Source of the DNA: Calothrix anomala FACHB-343
GTDB taxonomy: Bacteria; Cyanobacteriota; Cyanobacteriia; Cyanobacteriales; Nostocaceae
Assembly (NCBI RefSeq): GCF_014696435.1
Contig: NZ_JACJQG010000067.1
Coordinates: 1-57,790 of the forward strand
Direction of reading: 5' to 3'
DNA: 57,790 nt
Each line of letters starts with the position of its first letter. Positions within the stretch are counted from its first letter, which is position 1. A program made the position numbers and the translations under genes. The notes under the pieces were generated by a model that saw only the letters and a list, made by a program, of their open reading frames with translations, was not told the DNA's origin and ran no database searches. This document shows positions 8,476 through 18,075 of this stretch, piece after piece.

Positions 8476-9335
8476 CCTGCGGCTGTTCTGAAGATGGAGA
8501 AAGCAAAGTTACGAATTTAGCGACTGGTGAAGTTGAACAACAACATCATCATCACCATAATCACGAGCATACTCATACTCACACCTTACCGGATGGAACT
8601 GTAGTTACTCACACTCACAATCATAATACCCACGCAGAAGCATCAGAAATTCATGCAAAAATGCATGGTACAACTATATCCTTAGAACAAGAGATTTTAA
8701 CAAAAAATAATTTACTTGCTGCCCAAAATCGCGGCTGGTTTAAAGGGCGAAATATCCTGGCTTTAAATTTAATGAGTTCTCCCGGTTCGGGGAAAACTAC
8801 ATTATTAACGCGCACCATTCACGATTTACAGCCAAAATTATCTATTAGTGTCATTGAAGGCGATCAAGAAACAACAAATGATGCCAAAAAAATTCAAGAG
8901 ACAGGCTGTAAAGTTGTGCAAATTAACACGGGTACAGGCTGTCATTTAGATGCATCAATGATTGAAAGAGGTTTACAACAACTCAACCCGCCATTAAATT
9001 CAGTGGTGATGATTGAGAATGTGGGTAACTTAGTTTGTCCCGCTTTATTTGATTTGGGAGAACAGGCGAAAGTTGTAATTCTTTCTGTAACGGAAGGAGA
9101 AGATAAGCCTATCAAATATCCTCACATGTTTCGTGCTAGTCAGGTGATGATTCTCACGAAAATTGATTTGCTACCTTACGTGCAATTTAACGTGCAAAAA
9201 TGCATAGAATATGCACGCCAAGTTAATCCAGAAATTGAAATTTTTCAAGTTTCATCGACTACAGGCGCAGGCTTAGATATTTGGTATGCTTGGCTATCGC
9301 AAAAGGTTGGAGGTTTGCAAGCTCTTGTGACTTAA
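8466..9335 (+). CDS. hypB: HypB, nickel-insertion GTPase with a histidine-rich nickel store
   Basis: The 289 residues start MCVTCGC, the high-affinity nickel motif seen in E. coli-type HypB. A histidine-rich region at residues 27-63 (including HHHHHNHEHTHTHT) probably buffers nickel. The SIMIBI-class GTPase has a P-loop SSPGSGKTT (104-112), a switch/nickel region EGDQETTNDAKK, NTGTGCHLD with its metal-binding Cys and His, and TKIDLLPY for guanine recognition. Hydrolysis of GTP drives nickel transfer from HypB/HypA to the apo-hydrogenase. It is the last gene of the cluster. The next genes are on the other strand. Confidence 0.97.
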   Translation: MCVTCGCSEDGESKVTNLATGEVEQQHHHHHNHEHTHTHTLPDGTVVTHTHNHNTHAEASEIHAKMHGTTISLEQEILTKNNLLAAQNRGWFKGRNILALNLMSSPGSGKTTLLTRTIHDLQPKLSISVIEGDQETTNDAKKIQETGCKVVQINTGTGCHLDASMIERGLQQLNPPLNSVVMIENVGNLVCPALFDLGEQAKVVILSVTEGEDKPIKYPHMFRASQVMILTKIDLLPYVQFNVQKCIEYARQVNPEIEIFQVSSTTGAGLDIWYAWLSQKVGGLQALVT

Positions 9336-9463
9336 AGTCAAATTTTCTTGATACTGAACTATCCCACAAAAGTGCGATCGCTTTCTCCTCATCAACAAAA
9401 TCTGCCAAGTATATAATGACACATGACGCTAACCTACTTAAATAGCTCTTTCTTCACCCATTT

Positions 9464-10927
9464 TTAAAACCTATCAACTTGTGAGTTTTGACTAGCAACA
9501 GCATGTTCTTGAAAGTCGCTTTCCTTGTTGGTAAAATAGTAGTAACTATGGCTTTCATTTTGAGGCATAACTGCATTAATAACTTGCCCCAAAACGTTCT
9601 GTCCGGATTTTTCTAAAATCTCCGCAGCCACCGCAGCATTGACAGAATCAACTACGCCTGGACGAACTACTAATAAAACACCATCAGCCATTTGTCCTAA
9701 AGTCGCTGCATCGGCTGCAACGTTTAAAGATGGCGCGTCAATAATCACAAAATCATAGCTAGAACCAAAATTTTGGATTAAAGAAGCCATGCGTTTTGAG
9801 TCTAACAATGAGGCTGGGGAAGGAGGTACAACACCAGCAGTCAAAACATCTAAATTAGCCATGACTTTTTTGACGGCATGATTAATTTCTGACTGTCCGA
9901 CAATTAAATTACTTAGTCCTTGGCTATTGGTTAATTCCCAAATTTGATGTTGTATTGGTTGGTGTAAATCGGCATCTACTAATAATACTTGACGCTCCAT
10001 TTGCGCCATTGCTAAAGCTAAATTAGCGGGAGCATCCCAATTTTGACGCAATACCCTAGAAGGGTATTGCTATACCAACAAAGCCTGCCTTCGCAGGCTA
10101 TCAAACTTTTAGCCTGCGAAGGCAGGCTTCGTATTTGTAGCCCCACCCTTATAGGGTGAGGGCGTTTTTGCACATTTGGGATGCTCCCAAATTAGCAGCG
10201 ATTGTTGACTTACCTTCTCCGGGTACGGAACTGGTAATCACAATAACTTTTAATTCCTTATCAGCGCTCATGAATTTTAAGTTAGCTCTGAGCATTCGGA
10301 AGGCTTCGCTAATTGGCGATCGCGGGATATCTCTGACTACTAGACTAGATACAGGAAATTCTAATGATTCTTCGCCGCGAATGTACTTTTTAGATTTATT
10401 AAATGTGGGAATTACACCCAATACAGTCAAGCCTAATAAGTCTTTGGCTTCATCAAATGTCTTAATAGTCTTATCGCGAACTTCTAAAATATACATAGTT
10501 GCTAAAGCCAGAAAAACACCAATTAAACCGCCACTCAGGTAATAAATTAAAACCGAAGAAACAGGCGATCGCGGTACAATTGCTTCGGATATTTTGCTAG
10601 CATTACCTACTGTTTGATTTTCGGCTATGCGGCTTTCTTGTAATTTTTGCAGCAACAATGCATAAGTAGATTGGGAGGCGCGGACTTTTCCTTCTAACTG
10701 GCGTTCTTGTTGTTCTAAGCGAGGAATTTTAGTGAGTCTTTGTTTATAGTTATTTTCATAATTAAATGCAGAAGCTAATTCACTAACTAAACCTTGCCGA
10801 GTAGATTCTAATTCTACTAGCTTGGTAGTTAATTGTTGTTTCATTTGCCCTAGTTGTAAATTGCCATTTCCTGTTACTGGCGAACTTCCAGAAACCTGTT
10901 TTACTCGCCCTTTTAGTAACTGCTTAC
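9464..10927 (-). pseudogene. Polysaccharide-export tyrosine autokinase (Wzc-like), disrupted and 5'-truncated
   Basis: Two open segments read as one BY-kinase. The 5' segment runs from about 10927 to 10189 with a coiled coil, a membrane segment (about 10541-10488; VLIYYLSGGLIGVFLALATM) and a P-loop VPGEGKSTIAANL. The 3' segment runs from 10027 to 9464 with VLLVDADLHQP, DFVIIDAPS and a tyrosine cluster SYYYFTNKE. The 161-bp element at 10028-10188, flanked by AAATTAGC, separates them. Removing it plus one copy of the 8-mer restores GKSTIAANLALAMAQ in frame. The first several hundred residues (Wzz domain) are missing: the open frame continues upstream of the ATG at 10844 only to about 10927, where it meets an aminotransferase fragment. 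A functional kinase is unlikely. Confidence 0.85.
10028..10188. mobile_element. 161-bp non-autonomous insertion element with 8-bp target duplication
   Basis: The terminal inverted repeats start GGGAGCATCCCAA and end TTTGGGATGCTCCC. The target-site duplication AAATTAGC lies at 10020-10027 and 10189-10196. Inside are nested palindromes: CAATACCC/GGGTATTG, and a 19-bp pair AAGCCTGCCTTCGCAGGCT with its complement. It encodes no transposase, so it needs one in trans. It has disrupted the tyrosine autokinase gene at its Walker A motif. Confidence 0.88.
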
Positions 10928-11194
10928 TTCGGCTGTGGCTGTAAAAGTATAGGTTGTAGTAATTACTTCATCGCCAACACCCACACCTAAAGCTTCCAGC
11001 GCTAAGTGCAATCCTGATGTTGCCGAATTCACCGCGATCGCTTCGACATTATTACCAATAAATTCCGCAAAATCTTGTTCAAAACGTTTAGTTTTCGGCC
11101 CGGTAGTTAGCCAACCAGACTTTAAAGAATCTAAAACTTCGGCAATTTCTTCTTCACCAATAGTGGGTAAAGCAAAAGGAAGGAATTCTGTCAT
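10913..11194 (-). pseudogene. N-terminal fragment of a DegT/DnrJ/EryC1 sugar aminotransferase
   Basis: The frame from the ATG at 11194 ([20 protein letters not shown]) carries the typical opening of PLP-dependent sugar aminotransferases: [19 protein letters not shown], then [19 protein letters not shown] and [13 protein letters not shown]. It stops after about 90 of roughly 380 expected residues, exactly where tyrosine-autokinase sequence begins. The catalytic lysine region is absent. An upstream in-frame ATG at 11233 lies in GGGGCATGG repeat DNA and is not used here. This is a deletion scar, not a working enzyme. Confidence 0.78.
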
Positions 11195-11365
11195 AAATAA
11201 GGATGTTAAATTTGTTAATGGGGCATGGGGCATAAAAAGTCAAAAGTCAAAAGTCAAAAATATTTCTGAATGCGTGAATGCGTGAATGCGTGAATTGATT
11301 TTGTCCTCCTTGTCCCCCTTGTCTCCCTTGTCCCCCTGCTCCCTGCTCCCTGCCCCCTTGCCTCT

Positions 11366-11713
11366 TCAACTGTTGCCATTTAAATATTTTTCAACGTTGG
11401 TATATCCATCTGCATCTGCATCTTGGGAACCATCCAAGGGATTATCGGGGTTAAAACCATGTTTGAGTTCCCATTCATCTGGCATCCCATCGCGATCGCG
11501 ATCGCTACATGCACTACCCTTTGCTATCTGGGGATAACCACCCACAACAATGGGGAGGTTATATGCAAAACCAGCTTGAGAGAATTTCTCTTGTAGTAGG
11601 GGTTCAGAACCAATCGCACTCACCTGGAAGTCTGTTTTGAGCAAATCCATTAACTCTATTCGCGCATCTACATCGGGGCCGCCCAAAATAGCGACTTTTG
11701 GTAATGAATTCAT
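11366..11713 (-). pseudogene. Chimeric ORF: glycosyltransferase N-terminus welded to a lyase-type C-terminus
   Basis: The 115 residues from MNSLPKVAILGGPDVDARIE to about FAYNLPI read like the start of a GT4-family glycosyltransferase. The rest, VVGGYPQIAKGSACSDRDRD through MPDEWELKHGFNPDNP to GYTNVEKYLNG, is the calcium-binding thrombospondin-3-like tail typical of pectate-lyase-like polysaccharide lyases. The switch is at about residue 55 (near 11550). A good ribosome-binding site (GGAGT, 11722-11726) remains, so the chimeric peptide could still be made. Neither catalytic domain is present. Confidence 0.65.
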
Positions 11714-11718
11714 CTTGT

Positions 11719-12720
11719 TTACTCCTTGAAGCTTGATTTTGTGTGATTTAGCTTCTTCTCCCATTCCAAAGCTGTCTCTACAATTTCATCCAGGCGATCG
11801 TATTGCGGCTTCCATCCCAACAGTTTACGAATCTCATCTGATGCAGCTACCACACAAGCTGGATCTCCCAAGCGTCTTGGTGCTTCAATTACCGGGAAAT
11901 CCACTCCCGAAAATTCCTTCACCTTGGCTATGACTTGGCGCACGCTGTAACCATGTCCATAACCGCAATTCAGTACCCGACTCTTACCCCCTGTTTGTAA
12001 ATACCGCAATGCATCTATGTGCGCCGTTGCTAAATCTTCTACATGGATATAATCGCGAATGCCCGTGCCATCAGCTGTGGGAAAATCGGTACCAAAGATA
12101 CTCAACGAGGGTCGTTTACCTAAAGCTGCTTCACAAGCTACTTTAATTAAATGTGTTGCATTGGGAGTAAATTGACCAATCCGCATTGCTGGATCGGCAC
12201 CAGCTACATTGAAATAGCGTAAAATTATATATTGTAATTCTGAAGCTAATCCATAATCTTGAATCATCCACTCACTCATTAATTTCGAGCGTCCATAGGG
12301 ATTAATGGGGATAGTGGGAAATGATTCTGATACTGGACTTTCTTCCGGACTGCCATATACAGCTGCGGTACTAGAAAATACTAATTTTTTGACTCCAAAA
12401 GTTTGGCAACAACGCAATAAATTTAAAGTATTGCGAGTATTATTTGCATAATAATCTAAGGGCTGGGCGACAGATTCAGCAACCACTGTACTAGCAGCAA
12501 AATGTAAAACTGCTGCAAATTTATTTTTAGCAAAAGTGCGGTACAAACTCTCAATATCTGCTAAATCTCCGACTACCAATTTTCCCGACAGCACCGCAAT
12601 AGCAACACCTGTAGAGCAGTTATCATAAACTACTACGTCATACCCTGCTTCTCCTAGCTGGCGCACTACATGGGAACCGATATAACCCGCTCCCCCAGTG
12701 ACGAGAATTTGATGTGTCAT
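11719..12720 (-). CDS. galE: UDP-glucose 4-epimerase
   Basis: The enzyme interconverts UDP-glucose and UDP-galactose with bound NAD and supplies galactosyl donors for polysaccharide synthesis. The 333 residues match the usual length and carry the Rossmann motif GGAGYIGSH (residues 9-17), SSTAAVYG with the catalytic Ser/Thr region (about 121-128), YxxxK as YGRSK (about 147) and YFNVAGADP (about 176). The gene is intact, in contrast to its neighbours, perhaps because GalE is also needed elsewhere. Its 3' end is followed at once by the chimeric ORF. Confidence 0.95.
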   Translation of the reverse strand: MTHQILVTGGAGYIGSHVVRQLGEAGYDVVVYDNCSTGVAIAVLSGKLVVGDLADIESLYRTFAKNKFAAVLHFAASTVVAESVAQPLDYYANNTRNTLNLLRCCQTFGVKKLVFSSTAAVYGSPEESPVSESFPTIPINPYGRSKLMSEWMIQDYGLASELQYIILRYFNVAGADPAMRIGQFTPNATHLIKVACEAALGKRPSLSIFGTDFPTADGTGIRDYIHVEDLATAHIDALRYLQTGGKSRVLNCGYGHGYSVRQVIAKVKEFSGVDFPVIEAPRRLGDPACVVAASDEIRKLLGWKPQYDRLDEIVETALEWEKKLNHTKSSFKE

Positions 12721-12767
12721 AGATTTTCACCCCGATTAATTAAATGCAACCTAATAATCTAAATAGT

Positions 12768-12820
12768 CATTTGTCAGAGACGCGATTAATCGCGTCTGTA
12801 CAATTGTCATTTGTCATTTG
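12768..12820. repeat. Palindromic repeat AGACGCGATTAATCGCGTCT
   Basis: This is a perfect 20-bp palindrome at its centre with TCATTTGTC/TTGTCATTTG flanks. It belongs to the family also seen near 4531, 43075 and 45670. It lies just upstream of galE, on the promoter side. Confidence 0.65.
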
Positions 12821-12861
12821 TTTTTCCCCCTTCTCCTCCTCGTCCTCCTAGCCTCTAGCCC

Positions 12862-13611
12862 CTAGCCCCTAGTCCCTTGTTCTAGTAGTCCCCTCGCTAA
12901 CAGCAGTGATGAATTATTTTGATTATCTTGCAATGTGTGAATTTTGCGATCGCAATCTACTATTACTACATTATTTTTAACATTAGAAAATTTGACTATT
13001 TCCTCAAAAGTAGATACAGCAAATTTAATAAACCGCTCTACTTGCGGATAGGAAATATTGGGAATGCGTTTATGTCCCCTAGCTAAAGTTCTCTCAATTA
13101 ATATAGCTTCTTGCTGCTGAAGATAAATCGCCACATCTGGCACAGGAATTAATTTAGCAAAGGTTGCTAAATCTTGGTGATTAGGTGCCACAGAAACATG
13201 AACAAAGAGGTAATGGGCTATATGTAATGTCCCTTCATCTAAGAAGATAATTTCTTGTGGAGAACTGAGATTTTGGATGATTTCATAAACTCCCAGGTTT
13301 CTCAGCACATTCCTGGCGATCGCGATTTTTTGTACTAGCTTTATTTTACCAGGTAAAGCGATCATAATTTTGCTAGCAAATAGATATATTTTAAAGTTAT
13401 TGTAAAGCTTAAGGCAACAAGCCAATAATGCTAGCAAGTCTACAATAAATCTTTGCCAGAAATAGCTTTTAATCCAATTTAGTCGAAATTTTTGCAAGAC
13501 AAATTCATCGCCTGTAACAGCTGCAACGCCCTGTTGTTGACAAATTTGTAGTAAATGCTTAATTCAGGTGGATTTCCCTGCGCTTGTACAGCCAATTAAT
13601 TCAATTTGCAT
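12862..13611 (-). pseudogene. P-loop kinase-like protein with an in-frame stop after the Walker A motif
   Basis: Read from the ATG at 13611 the protein begins MQIELIGCTSAGKST, a good P-loop. It meets a TGA at 13564-13566, then continues in the same frame for another 233 codons to 12862. The remainder (FLDEGTLHIAHYLF, PDVAIYLQQQEA, then R and D residues and a VDCDRKI near the end) resembles nucleotide or deoxynucleoside kinase-like ATPases. One base change (for example CGA or TTA to TGA) explains the break. A shorter ORF starting at 13497 lacks the ATP-binding loop and should not function as a kinase. Confidence 0.72.
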
Positions 13612-13641
13612 GATATTTTGTCATTGGTCATTTGTCATTGG

Positions 13642-14808
13642 TCATTTGTCGATAGTTATTGAGAATTTATGCGGTGTTTTCTCTGTTTGATGAGCTTGCT
13701 GATAATTGTGGCGATAAACTGCTTCATATTTTTTATGCATGGCGGTTAAGCTGAACCTTTCTTCTACTAATTGTTTACATTTTTGACCAATTTCTGCTCT
13801 TTGAGAGGCGGACATTTGATGAAATCGCATTATTTCTTCAGCAAATCCTACTACATCGTCAGGATGAATTAAAGGAATAAAATCGACTCCATCAGCAATT
13901 TCTCGGTGTGGTGGGATATCCGATAAAATTACGGGACAGCCACAACTAATTGCTTCTAAAACTGCTACGGGAAGTCCTTCTAACCAAGAGGTAGAGACAA
14001 ATAAATCGGCATTTGCTAAATGCTGATATACCGCTTCTCGTGCAATTAATCCAGTCATTTTGATGCGATTTTCTAACTGACGATTTGTCATTTCGGCGAT
14101 GAAGGTAGATTTCATCGCGCCGTCACCTATTAGTAGTAGGTGAATAGTGCGATCGCTAATTTTTTCAAAGATACTCAAAAGACATAGCGGATTTTTGACT
14201 TTGATTAATCTCCCAATAGATATAACCATAAAATCTTGATGTAAATCATCATTTTTGGGCGTAATTTAACGATTTACTAAAACGCGATTAATTCTGGATA
14301 AATCCACCCCATTTTGCACAATCTGTAACTTTTTACTACCTAACTTTTGGAGAAATTTTGGCAAGCTAGTAAAAGAAGCATAACTACAAGGTACCAGCTT
14401 GCTAAAAGTAGCAAATATGGCAATAATCAACAGACGATTTCTGGGTTTTAAATTGGGGTAAGAAGTGTGAATTGTATAGACAGTTGCGTCAATCAACTGG
14501 TGATATTTACCAAAAATAATCATCCCTAACAGCAATAATATGCCAGTCGGTACTGCATGGGCATGAATCGCATCATATTTTTGGTGATTAAGAGCTTTTT
14601 TGAGGGCGCGAAAGAAGCCAATCAAAGTATTATCGCCTTCAAAATTAGTAATTTCTGAGGGGATTTTTTTCGCTGATTTATAGTAAGTACAAATAGCGAT
14701 ATTGCGTTTATCCATCATCGGTAGAGAATGATCATTAAATTGACTATTGGTGTCAGTTACCGAAATAATAATATGCAATATATTCAGGGGTTTATTGTTC
14801 TGATTCAT
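13642..14808 (-). pseudogene. GT4-family glycosyltransferase with one in-frame stop codon
   Basis: The single frame from ATG 14808 to 13642 encodes a 388-residue GT-B glycosyltransferase interrupted only by TAA at 14266-14268. Before the stop is the acceptor-domain half (HAHAVPTGILLLLG, VQNGVDLSRINRVLVNR). After it is the donor-sugar half (VISIGRLIKVKNP, EGLPVAVLEAISCGCPVI). Both halves otherwise lack damage. A CAA to TAA change would explain the stop. Split expression of two half-proteins is possible but unlikely to be active. Confidence 0.82.
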
Positions 14809-14824
14809 AATCTAAATTTTTTAC

Positions 14825-15285
14825 CTAAGCACCAAGTAGCCATTTAAAACGTTCGTAATTTTTTCTCATCAAAGGCGTGAGTTTCAGCCGAAAAACTGAT
14901 GGTGTAGTTTGTTGATAAATACCAACTCGTCTCAGGGTGTAAGGATTTAAAGGAATTCGCGAACGTTTAGGTGTAACAACAGCACCGCGATAACCAGCTT
15001 GTTCAACTAGTTGAATCACTTCTGGATTCAGTTTTCCGCGCGGGTAGCAAAAAGATACAACTTCTCGTCTCAATTTCGCCTCTAAATCCTGACGCGAACG
15101 AGTGATTTCTTCGATACATTGCTCCCGCGATAAACTCGGTAATTCCGGATGGGTACAGGTGTGGGAACCAAATTCAATCCCATAATCTAGCATTTCTTGT
15201 ACTTGTTCCCATGTCAGCAATTTATACAAACTTTGTTCATGATTATGAGAAATTTTCGGAACATCCCAGTAAAACATTCCCAAGT
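14825..15285 (-). pseudogene. C-terminal part of a polysaccharide deacetylase (NodB-like)
   Basis: The frame shows MLDYGIEFGSHTCTHPELPS, with the SHTxTH metal motif of carbohydrate esterase family 4, followed by SFCYPRGKLNP and GAVVTP near the C-terminus. The N-terminal half with the catalytic Asp motif is missing. Upstream of about 15280 the DNA instead encodes the end of an O-antigen ligase in another frame, so the 5' part was lost in a deletion. Confidence 0.72.
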
Positions 15286-15780
15286 TAAAGTGGAAGCGCC
15301 TATCGTCCAAATTATCAGTAAAGTTAGCCAAAACATTGAGTGAACTTTTGGTTGACGCGATGCTAAATAACAAACCAACAAAAAGATAGCTAAAAATAGC
15401 AATAAGCCAATTGCACCTACTTCTACTAACACAGAAATAAAAGAATTATGGGCTACTTTACCTAAACTATTAGTTGTGCGAATTGCACCTAAGCCTACAC
15501 CTAAAAATGGATGTTTTAAGAAAGAAGCCAAGCCTTCTCGCCAGATAATTAATCTACCATTAAGGTCACCTGATGTGATTTCACTACCAGTACTTTGTAA
15601 ACGCGAAAATAGTGTTTCTGGTACAAAAAAAGGTAAACTAAATACGACTCCAGAAAAATAATTGATGCCAGCATTTTCTAATGCTTGGCATAACTGGGCG
15701 ACAAGTTTTAAAGTTGCTGATTGTTCTTGTCTGTATGTAATTTCCAACATTGAATTGATTGTCCCTGATAATTTTACCAA
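15277..15780 (-). pseudogene. C-terminal fragment of an O-antigen ligase/polymerase (Wzy/WaaL-like) with a foreign N-terminus
   Basis: GRLIIWREGLASFLKHPFLG, then the HNSFISVLVEVG periplasmic loop and two membrane segments ending ASTLTWE, are typical of the last third of O-antigen ligases. The first 42 residues (MLEITYRQEQSATLKLVAQL and LCQALENAGINY) are soluble and unrelated, and probably come from another gene start. After TLTWE (near 15277) the sequence switches to the deacetylase. Two deletion junctions therefore bound this fragment. Confidence 0.65.
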
Positions 15781-17215
15781 AAAATTATTAAATGAATACT
15801 GAATATTGCTATTTAAATGAATACTGAATATTGCTATTTATCTCTAATATTCAGTATTCATTACATCTGTGACTATGGGAATTATTCTGCCTAAATTTTA
15901 CCCAAACATTCTTTTAATTTCTCTGCTACTACTTGTACGTTTGGCTCTTGGAAGATATCAGTATGAACGCCAGGAATTTCATGGATTTCTAAGCCCCCAT
16001 TGATTAATTTACCCCAGCCTAAATCGGGTTCGTAATCATAGGTTAAAGAAATACGATCGACTGGCTTAAAAATAAATGCTTTCCCTTGATAAGGTTTGAG
16101 GACATAATCTTTATATTTTACTTGTGCTTTATTTACTGCTTGTTTGTTGTTGCGAGCAATCATTTTTTTGACCAAGCTTTTCTTGGCTCTTTGGATTACT
16201 TCCCCAGTCCCAATTTTAAGGATATTCAAAAGTTTATTTTGCCAAGATAGGGGTTTTGCGCCTTCTTCAATAGTCGGATCGAATAGCGCTAGCATAGCGA
16301 CTTTTTCGCCTTGGGCTGTTAATTGTTGCGCCATCTCGAAGGCGATGATGCTTTCAATACATAAGCCCATGAGATAATAAGGGCCTTGGGGCTGGATGAT
16401 GCGCATTTCTTGGATGTAATGGGCGGCTAAATCTTCCATTTTTTCGGGGAGAGTTGGCATATTTTCGCCATTTTCCACTGCTAGACCATAGCGCAACGCA
16501 TAAATCGGTTGTTCTGTTCCCAGATAATTAGCTAAGGCATGATAGCGCGTACTGTGGATACCAAATAAAGGCGATCGCGATCCTTTTGGTTGCACTGGTA
16601 CAATAGAATACCAGGGTGATGACTGTCCTTTTTGGCGTAAGGTTGTGGCTAACTGCTCAATAGTTGGTGTGGGGAACATCGCCGCTAATGGCAGTTTTTG
16701 TTGGCAGACTTTTTCGATTTGTGCCATCAAGCGCACTGCTAGTAATGAATGTCCTCCTAACTCGAAGAAGTTTTCTGTGACTCCTACTGGCTGTGGCGGG
16801 TTAATTACTTGTCTGGGAACACCATTTTCGGCAATAAAGTTGGTACGTACTGCTTCATGATGTACGGCGATCGCATCTAGGGCTTGTTGCAGTACTGGTA
16901 TATTTAATTCCCCTTGCAAACGGACTGCATACGGTAAGTTGTAAACTGAGGTATGCGGTTCTAGTTGCTCTAATAACCACAGTGGCTCTTGCGCAAAGGA
17001 TAATGGGGCGAAATTGTGGTTCTTAACCGTTGACCAAATCGTCGTTTCTGTCGGCCCGTACATATTCCACAGCGCCGCAGTTCTTGCGAGGAGTTGATTC
17101 GCCAAGCTGCGGGGTATAGCTTCCCCACCACAGAGAATTTTTAAGTCTGGTTTACCTTCCCAACCTGCGGTTAACAGCATTCGCCAAGTTGCAGGGGTAG
17201 CTTGCATAATCGTTG

Positions 17216-17255
17216 CTTGTGATTGTGCGTTCGTCGCAGACGTTGGCGTAGCCAT
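17216..17255. repeat. Short dispersed repeat inserted in the NRPS adenylation domain
   Basis: The stretch TTCGTCGCAGACGTTGGCG and its flanks add about ten residues (PTSATNAQSQ) between MQAMA and ATIMQATPATW, which are normally close together in adenylation domains. The DNA resembles a dispersed Nostocales repeat. Confidence 0.5.
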
Positions 17256-17955
17256 CGCCTGCATTAACTCGATGGGATCTGCTGCGGTTTGTCGGCTAAC
17301 TATCACCACTTTTGCCCCCACGGTGATGGGTAGAAATAGCTCAAGAACAGCAATATCAAAGGAAATGGTGGTCACAGCCAGTAACACATCTTTGGCGGTA
17401 ATTCCTGGCTGATGCTGCATCGATGTTAAAAAATTGACCACCGCTTGCTGAATGATTTGTACCCCTTTAGGTTTACCTGTGGAACCAGAAGTATAGATGG
17501 TGTAAGCTAAATTCTCTGGTTGACTGGAGACAGCTAAATTACTGGGTGATTCTTGGTTGATGATTTGCCAATCCCTATCTAAACAAACCACTTGAGCAGA
17601 TGTTTCTGGTAATCCTGCTTGCAAGTGGCTTTGAGTGACAATGACTGGTGCTTGGGAATCTTCCAGCATCAAGGCGATTCGCTCTTGGGGATAGGCGGGA
17701 TCTAGGGGTACATAAGCGCCACCTGCTTTGAGTATGCCTAATAATCCGACTACCATTTCTAGGGAGCGTTCAACATAAATTCCCACTAGGGTATCTGGTT
17801 GCACTCCCAGGGTTTTTAAATGATGCGCTAGTTGATTGGCTTTGTTGTTGAGTTGTTGGTAGGTTAACTGCTGGTTTTCAAAGACTATTGCTATGTCGTC
17901 TGGTGTTTTGCTTACCTGTGCCTCAAATAACTGATGAATACATTTATTGAAAGCG

Positions 17956-18075
17956 GCGGGAAACTCCATCCCCTTGTGGGTGGAGAGGGACAGCCGCCCC
18001 GCCGCTTGGGGCATTGGGCATTGGTGATTTCTTCCCCATGCCCAAAAACTCCATCCCCTTGTGGGTGGAGTTTTT
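17956..18075. repeat. Repeat insertion in the NRPS (two copies of ACTCCATCCCCTTGTGGG)
   Basis: Two copies of AACTCCATCCCCTTGTGGGT lie at 17962 and 18047, each a hairpin (CTCCA...TGGAG). They are separated by GGGCATTGGGCATTGG-type repeat and bracketed by AGCGGCGGG/CCCGCCGCT. The insertion shifts the NRPS reading frame between the condensation and adenylation domains. Confidence 0.7.

Noticed and set aside
11286-11537. 83-codon ORF on the plus strand
   Set aside because: It is made of a CCTTGTCCCCC-type repeat and the antisense of the glycosyltransferase/lyase chimera.
13564-14268. Recoding (selenocysteine or stop read-through) at the two in-frame stops
   Set aside because: No selenocysteine machinery or SECIS-like element is evident, one stop is TAA, and neighbouring genes are clearly decayed.
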